Assembly: GCF_036345155.1 (NCBI RefSeq)
Contig: NZ_CP107772.1
Coordinates: 9,486,001-9,550,000, forward strand
DNA from: Streptomyces sp. NBC_00582
Lineage (GTDB): Bacteria > Actinomycetota > Actinomycetes > Streptomycetales > Streptomycetaceae
Length of the DNA stretch: 64,000 bases
Reading direction: 5' to 3'
The notes under the pieces are model-generated. The model was not told the origin of the DNA, ran no database searches, and saw only the letters and a program-made list of their open reading frames with translations. The translations under genes and the position numbers were made by a program. Positions 53,316 through 60,421 of the stretch are shown one piece after another (position 1 is the first letter of the stretch; the number at the start of each line of letters is the position of its first letter).

Positions 53316-56300
53316 CTACTGGTCGGGCGCCGCCGTGCCGGCCCCGGTGTCCGGCTCGGGGTTGAACACCGGGTGGTAGCTCTCCGGCGGCGCGAGACCA
53401 GCGGCGGCCGGCACCCCGCCCGTGTCGATGACGATCTGATCCACGGCGATCCCCGGATCGACCATGAAGATCCGCAGGACATGCTCACCGGGCTCCGCGA
53501 CCGTCACCGTGGCGGTCAGCTTCTCGACGCCCTCCTCGACATTGCGCGCCCAGGCGTCCCCGCGGTTGCCGGTGGCGATGTTCTGCCCCGTCAGCACGGT
53601 CACCGGCTGGTCGTCGAGGCCCACGGCCAGCCGCCGCGCGCCGCGCTCGTCGAGCGAGGGGAGCCGGAAGACGGTGACCGGGAAGTCGCCGGTGCTCGTG
53701 AAACGCACCCGGTAGCGCAGCTCGGGAGCCCGGACGGGGTACTCCCCGGTGACAGGCGCCGCTGTCGACGGCACCGCCTCCACCGCCCCCGTACGACGTC
53801 CGAGACCGCGTACGGTCCGCCAGCGGGCCCCGCCCCGCGCCACCCGGCGCTCGGTGTGCACCGCGTCGATCGAGACCCAGCCGTCGGCCTCCACGAACCC
53901 ACGCGCCCTGCGCCGGGCCCTCCCCCCGTCGTTGACCACCCGCAACGGCACCTCGAACCGCCGATCGGCACCCGTGACGACCACCGTGGCGTCGAGGGCG
54001 CCCTCGGGGGCCTGTGACCAGTCGACCTCGACCCACACCCGGGTCTGCTCGGTGAGGGAGCCGCCGGTCGCACTCAGCCTCACCCAGGGGCGGTCGGCCT
54101 CGGCCGTCCACGTGAGCGGCAGGAAACCGGTGTTGAAGACGTCCACGAAACGGCGCCCGCGGGTGACGGAGGAGAGGGAGAGCGGACGGTCCGCGCCGGT
54201 CTCGTTCCCCTCGGCGGCCACGCCGAGGCCGGAGGTCTCCTGCCGGGGCACCCGGGTGACGGCCGGACGCCCCGGCGCCTTGGGGATCTGCGAGGGGTAG
54301 GGGTTGATGTAACCGTCCCACTTCCCGCCCGCCACCTGCGCGTTGTACCGCGCGGTGAGCGCGGCCTCCGCGGTGTGCGCGGCCTCGGCGAGATCCGCGA
54401 AGCGGTTGGCCCCGGCCCCCCGGCCCTGCCGCACCGCGAGCGCGTTGCGGTCCGCCCAGTAGTACTTCAGCTGCATCAGGTAGGCGCCGTGCACCGGATA
54501 TTCGACCAACTCGTAGTAGGCGTCCCGGTACGTGTCCGGCAGTTCGGCGCCGACCGCCCGTACCCGCTCCAGCAGCCGTTCGCAGGCGGCCATCCGACGT
54601 CCCGCCTCGTCCCCGTGGTGGACCACGGAGAAGACGTTCCGGTCGATGAACTCCGGTCTGCGCTCGGCCGCCAGCCGGTAGTACTCGCCGCGGATCGCGG
54701 CGATCTCCGGCGCGTGCCGCCGCCCGAACTGCCGCCCGTACCACTCCACCAGGAAGCCCTCGACGTCGTCGGCGCCCCACCGGTCCACGTCCCAGGCCAG
54801 GTCCATGCAGAACGACAGACCGGTCTCGATCGACTTCACGTCACCGACGTTGAAGATCCACATCCGGTCCACGCCGTGCTCGTACACCCGCCGCAACTCC
54901 TGCCACACCTTGGCGAGTGGGGTGGTGTCCAGCCAGAGATAGCTGCGCGGGCGGCCCCAGTAGGAGAGGTGGTAGTAGATCCCGTTCCCGCCCGCCCGGG
55001 CGCGCTCCGCGTCGTTCGGCAACTGGCGCATGTTGCCGTGGTTGTCGTCCGGCCAGATCAGCGTCACGTCGTCGGGGACCTCGACCCCCGCGTTGTACAG
55101 GTCCAGGACCTCCTTGTACGGGATGAAGATCTGCGGCTCGGCCGCCGCGCCGACCTCCTCCGCGAGGATTCGGCGCTGGTCGGCGAGGATGTCGTTCATC
55201 ACCGCGACCTTCTCCGGGATCGTCGTGGCGTTCTTCGTCTCCAGCGCGGTGTCGTGCAGCCCGCGCATCCCGATCGTCCAACTGCTCTCGTACGCCGCGT
55301 TCTCCCGGGCCCGCGCCCTCCAGTAGGCGGAGATGACAGCCGGGTTGACGGTGTAGTCGTAGACCGGCAGGCTCCCGTCCGCGCCCCGGTGCTCCTCCGC
55401 CCAGGGCGCCCACTCGTGGACCCCGTTGCGCAGCAGCGCCTCGGGGTGGCTGGAACCCACGACGACGCCGAAGCGGTCGGCGAGTTCGGGGTTCTCGCGG
55501 TACTCGTTGAAGAAGTCCGAGTACGGATGCATCGCCGGCCACAGGTAGTTGGCCTTCAGGCGCAGCAGCAGCTCGAAGACGCGCTTGTACGTCTGCGGGC
55601 CGATGTTCTTGTCCGGTTCCTGGGTGCGGTGCGACCACGTGGTCAGATTCTGCTCGTCGTTGATGAAGACACCCCGGTAGCGGACCGCCGGCTCCGGCCG
55701 CACGAACGGGCCCGCGGGCACGGCCACCGAGTCCCGCCGCTCGACCGGTACGTCCGCCCACCAGTACCAGGGCGTGACACCGATGCGCTCCGAGGTGTCG
55801 TACACGCCGTAGACGGTGCCGCGCCGGTCGCTGCCCGCGATCACCAGGGCGCGTTCCACGCCGGGTGCCGGCCGGTCGACGACCTGGGTGACCGAGGCCT
55901 CCCAGCGGCCCTTCACCCGGGAGACGTCCAGCCGCCCCTGCGCCACGAGCCGGTCGATGAGCGGGCTGGAGCCGAGCGTGCCGATCAGGACGAGGGCGGT
56001 GGCCCGGTCCGGGAGGGTGTCCCGCAGTTCCGGGCGGACACCGGTCACCCGCTCCACGTCCGCCTGGAGATCGCCGGCGACGCGGAGCACAGCGGGATCG
56101 TCGGCCGTGTCGACATGGAGGGCGACGGCGATCCCGTCCCGGACGAGGGCGAAGTCCGGGCGGTGAGACGAGGCGGTCGCCCGGGACGCCGCCGACACGA
56201 CGGGGAGCAAGGGGGCGACCCCGGTGGCCGCGAGGCCCCGCAGGAACGACTTGCGGGTCGGGGTCCAAGGGGTCGACGGGGCCGACGGGGCCGTCGTCTG

Positions 56301-56348
56301 CGTGGGGTCCTTCGGGTCCTTCGGGTCGTTCCGGGCGGAGTGCGGCAC
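53316..56348 (-). CDS. GH115 xylan alpha-1,2-glucuronidase
   Basis: 1010 residues from a GTG with AAGGGAA upstream. A Tat-like signal (TPTRKSFLRGLAATGVAPLLPVVSA) is followed by the GH115 catalytic barrel: PWYWWADVPVERR, VRYRGVFINDEQNLTTWSH, KANYLWPAMHPYSDFFNEYREN, GVVVGSSHPEALLRNGVHEW, SSWTIGMRGLHD, DVTLIWPDDNHGNMRQLPN and DRMWIFNVGDVKSIE. A C-terminal beta domain (from ~750) completes the usual architecture. It removes 4-O-methyl-glucuronic acid side chains from xylan outside the cell. A LacI-type operator lies ~80 bp before the start. The nearest related genes are the CE7 esterase and the XylF importer. Confidence 0.93.
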   Translation of the reverse strand: MPHSARNDPKDPKDPTQTTAPSAPSTPWTPTRKSFLRGLAATGVAPLLPVVSAASRATASSHRPDFALVRDGIAVALHVDTADDPAVLRVAGDLQADVERVTGVRPELRDTLPDRATALVLIGTLGSSPLIDRLVAQGRLDVSRVKGRWEASVTQVVDRPAPGVERALVIAGSDRRGTVYGVYDTSERIGVTPWYWWADVPVERRDSVAVPAGPFVRPEPAVRYRGVFINDEQNLTTWSHRTQEPDKNIGPQTYKRVFELLLRLKANYLWPAMHPYSDFFNEYRENPELADRFGVVVGSSHPEALLRNGVHEWAPWAEEHRGADGSLPVYDYTVNPAVISAYWRARARENAAYESSWTIGMRGLHDTALETKNATTIPEKVAVMNDILADQRRILAEEVGAAAEPQIFIPYKEVLDLYNAGVEVPDDVTLIWPDDNHGNMRQLPNDAERARAGGNGIYYHLSYWGRPRSYLWLDTTPLAKVWQELRRVYEHGVDRMWIFNVGDVKSIETGLSFCMDLAWDVDRWGADDVEGFLVEWYGRQFGRRHAPEIAAIRGEYYRLAAERRPEFIDRNVFSVVHHGDEAGRRMAACERLLERVRAVGAELPDTYRDAYYELVEYPVHGAYLMQLKYYWADRNALAVRQGRGAGANRFADLAEAAHTAEAALTARYNAQVAGGKWDGYINPYPSQIPKAPGRPAVTRVPRQETSGLGVAAEGNETGADRPLSLSSVTRGRRFVDVFNTGFLPLTWTAEADRPWVRLSATGGSLTEQTRVWVEVDWSQAPEGALDATVVVTGADRRFEVPLRVVNDGGRARRRARGFVEADGWVSIDAVHTERRVARGGARWRTVRGLGRRTGAVEAVPSTAAPVTGEYPVRAPELRYRVRFTSTGDFPVTVFRLPSLDERGARRLAVGLDDQPVTVLTGQNIATGNRGDAWARNVEEGVEKLTATVTVAEPGEHVLRIFMVDPGIAVDQIVIDTGGVPAAAGLAPPESYHPVFNPEPDTGAGTAAPDQ

Positions 56349-56411
56349 GAGACGCGTTCCCTTCCGTGCGGTGCGGCGGACGGCGGGGTGCGGGCATGAA
56401 TGGCGGGGTAC

Positions 56412-56440
56412 TGGCATGAGCATGCCAGAAAGCGCTTGCT
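56412..56440. promoter_or_regulatory. Inverted repeat and LacI-type operator upstream of the GH115 gene
   Basis: TGGCATG-AG-CATGCCA (56412-56427) is a perfect 7-bp-arm dyad, and it is followed at once by AGAAAGCGCTTGCT (56427-56440). The latter, centred on AAGCGCTT, matches the GAAAGCGCTTTC-type sites of LacI-family repressors in actinobacterial glycoside hydrolase clusters. Only one base separates or is shared between the two dyads. Both lie 64-92 bp before the GH115 GTG. No LacI gene is in the window. Confidence 0.55.
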
Positions 56441-56491
56441 ATCCGGCACCCTAGGCCAGCCCCGCGAAACCCGTCCAGAAGCGTGCGCGGA

Positions 56492-57091
56492 TCAGTCGCC
56501 GCGCAGCCGGTCGCGCTGGAGCCTTCGGGCCAGGGTGCGGCGCACCGAAGCCGAGGCGGTGGGGGGCTCGCCCTTGCCCGGGAGGTCGAGTCCACGGCTG
56601 ATCGTGTCGTACGCGGCCCGGAACTCGGCGGGCAGCTCGGTCGCGCCCCCTCGCAGATCGGCCTCGACGAGACGCCTCAGTGTGTCGACGTTCTGCGGGG
56701 TGAAGCGCTTCCTGCCCCGGGCGAGGGCGTCGAGATGCCGCGTGCAGTGGGCGGCGCCGTCGAGGAGTGCGGAGATCTCGTCGGCCAGGCCCCACAGGCG
56801 TCCTTCGAGCCACGGGACGTCGGGCTGGTCGAGGGTGAACTCCAGCGGGGCCGGCGGTCCGTCTTTGTGCTTCGTCATCTGCTTGGACACGGCCGGCTGG
56901 CTCATCCCGGCGAGCCGGGCGATGGTGTCCTGCGTCCAGCCGAGGCCGGCGAACACCTGGATCATCTCGGCGCGCAGCTCACGCATCTCCTCGCCCGCGC
57001 GGATGACCTCGTTGATCTCGGCCAGCATCCGCTCGGCCTGCTCCTCGGTCAGCGCCACGGGGGCGTGCCCCCTGCTCTCCTCACCTGCCAC
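56492..57091 (-). CDS. HTH regulator of unknown family, possibly leaderless
   Basis: 199 residues from GTG at 57091. The helix-turn-helix LGWTQDTIARLAGMSQPAVSKQMTKHK lies at about 52-75 after a helical N-terminus (LTEEQAERMLAEINEVIRAGEEMRELRAEM). The C-terminal part is helical with an RKRFTPQNVDTLRRLVEAD segment. It resembles the sigma-like/XRE-type HTH proteins of Streptomyces. It is divergent from the alpha/beta hydrolase gene, and operator copies sit over both start codons. A start a few codons upstream (MYNRVV) would read through the operator. Confidence 0.8.
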   Translation of the reverse strand: MAGEESRGHAPVALTEEQAERMLAEINEVIRAGEEMRELRAEMIQVFAGLGWTQDTIARLAGMSQPAVSKQMTKHKDGPPAPLEFTLDQPDVPWLEGRLWGLADEISALLDGAAHCTRHLDALARGRKRFTPQNVDTLRRLVEADLRGGATELPAEFRAAYDTISRGLDLPGKGEPPTASASVRRTLARRLQRDRLRGD

Positions 57092-57158
57092 AACCCGGTT
57101 ATACACCCTGCTCGCTTGCGCCCTTCTCCGTCATAACCAGGTTGTACAACCAGGTTAT
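57090..57158. promoter_or_regulatory. Three 13-bp operator copies overlapping both divergent start codons
   Basis: ACAACCCGGTTAT (57090-57102), ATAACCAGGTTGT (57133-57145) and ACAACCAGGTTAT (57146-57158) fit RYAACCNGGTTRT. The second and third abut head to head. The first covers the GTG of the HTH gene (57091-57089) and the third the first two bases of the hydrolase ATG (57157-57159). TGTATAAC stands ~9 bases before the GTG, so leaderless transcripts are likely and repression would block initiation directly. Confidence 0.72.
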
Positions 57159-58086
57159 GGCTGCCAGGATCCGGGACATGCCCACCTTCTGCGCCCCCGA
57201 CGGCACCCGGCTCGCCTACCGCGAGACCGGGACCGGAACCCCTCTCGTCTGCGTCCCCGGCGGCCCCGCCGACTCCGCCTACCTCGGGGATCTCGGCGGT
57301 CTGTCCGCTCGTCACCGGCTGATCGTCCTCGATCTGCGCGGCACCGGGCGGTCCGCCGTCCCCGAGGACCCCTCCTCCTGTCGATGCGACCGTCTCGTCG
57401 ACGACGTCGAGGCGCTGCGCGCGCATCTGGGCCTTCCCCGGATCGACCTCCTCGGCCACTCCGCCGGCGCGAACGTCGTGACCCAGTACGCCGCCCGCCA
57501 CCCCGAACGGGTCGCGAGACTCGCGCTCGTCGCCCCCGGGACCCGCGCCGTCGGCATCGAGATCACCGCAGAGATGCGGCGTGAGCCGGCGCGGCTCAGG
57601 AAGGACGCGCCGTGGTTCCCCGCGGCGTACGCCGCCCTGGAGGCGATCACCGAGGGCGGGGACGGTGACTGGGAGGCGATCACCCCCTTTTTCTACGGGC
57701 GGTGGGACGAGGCAGCGCGGCAGCACCATGCGCGGTCCCGCCCGGCCGACAGGGAGGCGGTCGCCCGTTTCGGGGCCGAGGGTGCCTTCACCCCCGAGGC
57801 CACCCGTGCCGCGCTCGCCGCCCTCCCGGCTCCCGTCCTGCTGCTCGCCGGGGAGTACGACCTCAACAGCCCGCCCTCCGCGGTCGCGCGGTGCGCGGAG
57901 CTGTTCCCGGACGCCTGCCTCGTCGTCCAGCCGGGAGCGGGGCACTACCCCTGGCTGGACGACTCCACGCGGTTCGTCGGAACCGTCTCGACGTTCCTCG
58001 GCCCGGACCCGGCGGCGGGGCTCACCGGCACAGCGCGAACAGATCGTCCTCGAACGTCGGGAACTCGGCCTTCGCCTCCTCGATGA
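57157..58086 (+). CDS. Alpha/beta-fold hydrolase (proline iminopeptidase/epoxide-hydrolase-like)
   Basis: 309 residues. Oxyanion region VCVPGGPADSAYLGDLGG, DLRGTGRSAVPEDPSSCRCDRLVDDVEALRAHLG, nucleophile elbow GHSAGANV, the acid strand LLLAGEYDLNSPPSA and catalytic His in VVQPGAGHYPWLDD. It is the proline-iminopeptidase/haloperoxidase type of serine hydrolase; substrate unknown. Divergent from the HTH regulator, with which it shares three operators. Its 3' 65 bp overlap the convergent gene; the last ~20 codons are Arg/Pro/Thr-rich and may be a stop-loss tail. Confidence 0.88.
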   Translation: MAARIRDMPTFCAPDGTRLAYRETGTGTPLVCVPGGPADSAYLGDLGGLSARHRLIVLDLRGTGRSAVPEDPSSCRCDRLVDDVEALRAHLGLPRIDLLGHSAGANVVTQYAARHPERVARLALVAPGTRAVGIEITAEMRREPARLRKDAPWFPAAYAALEAITEGGDGDWEAITPFFYGRWDEAARQHHARSRPADREAVARFGAEGAFTPEATRAALAALPAPVLLLAGEYDLNSPPSAVARCAELFPDACLVVQPGAGHYPWLDDSTRFVGTVSTFLGPDPAAGLTGTARTDRPRTSGTRPSPPR

Positions 58087-58549
58087 CGACCCGGGCGGGC
58101 CGGCGCGGGGTGGTGGCGTGCCGTGCGGCCAGTGCGGCGAGTTCCGGCCGGGGGCGGACGTCGCGGTCGGGGTGGATCGCGGCCTCCATCGGCCCGTAGC
58201 CGTCGGCGAGGACCCACAGGAAGTCCGACAGGTTCCCCGCCACCACCCCGACCTCGCCCTCCGAACCGAGGAAGACCACCGGCTGCTCGGTCAGCGGCAG
58301 CCCCGGGCGCACCAGCCACAGGGCGGCGAGTCCGCCCGTACCGTCCTGTCCGAAGACCCGGTAGGCCTCGCCGTCGAGTGCGTCGTTGCCGGTCCAGTCG
58401 CGGATCCAGTCCGTGGTCTCCTCGGCGGGGTCGAAGGCGTCGTACGGCTCGAAGTCGAAGCCCTCGCCGTCGTCGTAGGGGAAGTCCGCCGTGGCCACCT
58501 CGGCCAGGGCGGGCGGGAAGCGGCGGTCGCCAATGATCGTCTCGGTCAT
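58022..58549 (-). CDS. Conserved hypothetical acidic protein
   Basis: 175 residues, acidic, no signal or membrane segment. Pattern: TADFPYDDGEGFDFEPYDAF, WIRDWTGNDALDGEAYRVFGQDGTGGLAALWLV, VVFLGSEGEVGVVAGNLSDFLWVLADGYGPME and a C-terminal ARVVIEEAKAEFPTFEDDLFALC. The middle stretch (VFLGSEGE...VAGNLSDFLWLLADG) is reminiscent of SUKH/SMI1-KNR4-type proteins, which include immunity proteins, but no toxin gene is nearby. I cannot be sure of the family. It converges on the hydrolase gene. Confidence 0.72.
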   Translation of the reverse strand: MTETIIGDRRFPPALAEVATADFPYDDGEGFDFEPYDAFDPAEETTDWIRDWTGNDALDGEAYRVFGQDGTGGLAALWLVRPGLPLTEQPVVFLGSEGEVGVVAGNLSDFLWVLADGYGPMEAAIHPDRDVRPRPELAALAARHATTPRRPARVVIEEAKAEFPTFEDDLFALCR

Positions 58550-58558
58550 GGGGGCAGG

Positions 58559-58727
58559 CTAGGGGGTGTTTCGAAAGTCCCGCACAGCACCCGCGGCGCC
58601 CGGCACGTACTCGCGCCGCACCGGCCGAAACCCCAAGTACGTCCAGTACGAGGGCTTTCGTCCGGCACGCCGAGAGCACGCACCGGACACCGCGGGCACT
58701 GCACAGGACTTTCGAAACACCCCCTAG
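58559..58727. repeat. 169-bp palindromic MITE-like element
   Basis: CTAGGGGGTGTTTCGAAAGT at the left and its reverse complement at the right are perfect ends. The inversion continues inward with few mismatches through CCCGCGG, CCGGCACGTACTC/CCGGCACGCCGAG-type arms to a short loop (about 58640-58645). The whole element is thus one long hairpin. CTAG (or TA, if only the TA is duplicated) stands at both ends. It has no gene. Its form is that of a miniature inverted-repeat element or an IS remnant, sitting between the hypothetical protein gene and the SCO6745-type gene. Confidence 0.8.
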
Positions 58728-58758
58728 ACCCGGCCACCGACAACGAGCGGCAAGGTTG

Positions 58759-58776
58759 TTATGACCGCTGTCATGA
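58759..58776. promoter_or_regulatory. Dyad similar to the 18-bp TetR operator
   Basis: TTATGACCGCTGTCATGA contains ATGAC-CGCT-GTCAT and agrees with CTATGACGACTGTTATAG at 12 of 18 positions. It is 49 bp before the GTG of the SCO6745-type gene. The TetR of the 34.9-kb locus may also control this gene, or a related TetR with a similar site does. Confidence 0.4.
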
Positions 58777-58824
58777 TGGATGCTGCCTACCGGAACCCGC
58801 CGCCGACGCACCGGGAGGAACGCA

Positions 58825-59709
58825 GTGGGGGACACCGTCGCACGGGCCCTGTGGGAGCGGTTCGAACCGATCCACGGTCTGGTCTACTTCACCCCCGAGG
58901 TACGCCGGGCCGCCGACGACCTCGGCCTGCGCGGCTACTGGATGGGCTACTTCGCCCTGCGCGCGGCCCCCCTAGGCCCCGCGCCCGCCTCGGTGGTCAC
59001 GAGCTGCTTCTACGTCTTCCACCCCGACCGCGTCTCCCGCGCCCTGCCGGACGCGTGGGGGTACGCCGACCCGGCAGCCGTGCTCGCGGCCCGCGCGCGG
59101 GCCGTCGGCGCCGCCATGAGCAGCCTCTACGGCCCGGAGGTCCTCGCCTCCGACGACCTGGCCGAGGCGGCCGACCTGGCCTGGGCGGCGGCCGAGGCCG
59201 CGGACACGGCGGGGCGGGTGCTCGGCGCCGCCAACCAGGCCCTCGCCCGCCCGGCCGAGCCGCACCTCAGGCTCTGGCAGGCGCTGACCACCCTGCGCGA
59301 ACACCGAGGGGACGGCCATGTCGCCGTCCTCGTCGCCCACGGGGTGGGCCCGGTCGAGGCGATGGTGCTGAAGTGCGCGGCGGGGGAGTCGCGGGAGGAG
59401 TTCCAGCGGCAGACCCGCAAGTGGGACCTCGAACCGTGGCAGGCGGCGCGGGGGCGGCTGTGGGAACGCGGCTGGCTCGACGAGGACGGGCACCTCACCA
59501 AGGAGGGGGCGGTCGCCCACACGGAGATGGAGGCCGCCACGGATGCAGCGGCCACCCAGCCCTGGACCGCCCTCGGCGCCGACCCCACCACCCGCCTCAC
59601 CCACCTGCTCGAACCCCTGGCCCGGACGGTCCTGGACTCGGGGATCATCCCGCCCGCCAATCCGGTCGGGCTCACCGCGGGCTCGTGGGCAGCCGTGCCT
59701 CGACCGTGA
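58825..59709 (+). CDS. SCO6745-family protein
   Basis: 294 residues, GTG start with CGGGAGGAA upstream. Characteristic pattern of this actinobacterial family: an N-terminal RALWERFEPIHGLVYFTPEVRRAADDLGLRGYWMGYFALRAAPLG, a middle helical part rich in Ala with LYGPEVLASDDLAEAADLAWAAAEA, HLRLWQALTTLREHRGDGHVAVLVAHGVGPVEAMVLKCAAG, then a winged-helix-like C-terminal part (RLWERGWLDEDGHLTKEG). The family is widespread in Streptomyces and has no assigned function. The C-terminal half resembles a MarR-like HTH, so it could be a regulator or binding protein. Confidence 0.85.
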   Translation: MGDTVARALWERFEPIHGLVYFTPEVRRAADDLGLRGYWMGYFALRAAPLGPAPASVVTSCFYVFHPDRVSRALPDAWGYADPAAVLAARARAVGAAMSSLYGPEVLASDDLAEAADLAWAAAEAADTAGRVLGAANQALARPAEPHLRLWQALTTLREHRGDGHVAVLVAHGVGPVEAMVLKCAAGESREEFQRQTRKWDLEPWQAARGRLWERGWLDEDGHLTKEGAVAHTEMEAATDAAATQPWTALGADPTTRLTHLLEPLARTVLDSGIIPPANPVGLTAGSWAAVPRP

Positions 59710-59823
59710 CGCGCCTTTACCGGGTGCCCGCCCGCCGCGGCCCGGCCGGATCCCGTGGTCAGGGGCGCCGGCCCGTCACTCGGGGGGCGACAGCAGCGGT
59801 GTCCGCTGAGTAGGCTCCCGGAC

Positions 59824-60297
59824 ATGCGGATCTCCGTCTCCTCGGACATGGACGAAGCCGTGGCCCGCGCCCTCGTCTCGGAGCTGCGCGGCCGCGGGCA
59901 CGATGTCGTGACCCACGGGGCGCTGCGGCCCGGCGACGACCCGCAGTGGGCCGTGTGCTCGGAGGCGGCGGCGCGGGACGTGGCCGACGGGATCTCGGAG
60001 CAGGCCGTGGTGTGCTGCTGGACCGGCACGGGCGCGTCGATCGCCGCCAACAAGGTCCCCGGCGTCCGGGCCGCCCTGTGCGCCGACGCCTACACGGCCG
60101 ACGGCGCCCGCCGCTGGAACGACGCGAACGTCCTCGCCCTGAGCCTGCGGGTGACCTCCGAGCCGTTGCTCAAGGAGATCCTCGACGCCTGGTTCGGCGC
60201 CGAGGCCGGCCGCGACGCCGAGGACCGCCGCAACGTGGAGCACCTCACCACCCTCGACACGGCCCGCACCGCTGCCCGGCCGCGTCCCCGCCCTTAA
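59824..60297 (+). CDS. RpiB/LacAB-family sugar-phosphate isomerase
   Basis: 157 residues. RpiB fold: [97 protein letters not shown]. The SGTGxGxxxxANK loop of ribose-5-phosphate isomerase B is [12 protein letters not shown], with the usual Cys replaced by Thr-Gly. The usual active-site Cys of RpiB (CGTG) is thus not exactly placed, so activity on ribose-5-phosphate is likely but not certain. It is 124 bp upstream of phosphoketolase, joining the pentose phosphate pathway to it. Confidence 0.85.
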   Translation: MRISVSSDMDEAVARALVSELRGRGHDVVTHGALRPGDDPQWAVCSEAAARDVADGISEQAVVCCWTGTGASIAANKVPGVRAALCADAYTADGARRWNDANVLALSLRVTSEPLLKEILDAWFGAEAGRDAEDRRNVEHLTTLDTARTAARPRPRP

Positions 60298-60322
60298 GGA
60301 CGCATCCGCTCGGCCGTATGGG

Positions 60323-60355
60323 CCGGTCGGTCCCGACGGGTACCCGGCCGACCGG
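60323..60355 (+). terminator. Stem-loop between the isomerase and phosphoketolase genes
   Basis: CCGGTCGG and CCGACCGG form a perfect 8-bp stem with a 17-base loop, 26 bp after the isomerase stop. It probably terminates the isomerase transcript or is part of the phosphoketolase leader. Confidence 0.4.
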
Positions 60356-60421
60356 AGAGAGTGGGGAGGTACGGACCGGCACGCACCTGCGCGCGACCCC
60401 CCATCCGGAAGGGACCCCGTG

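Noticed and set aside
57945..58835. Cys/Arg-rich frames reading through the palindromic element (GCFESP... and ...GTFETPP)
   Set aside because: They are translations of the inverted repeat; both arms give mirror-like peptides, and no start or codon bias supports a gene.
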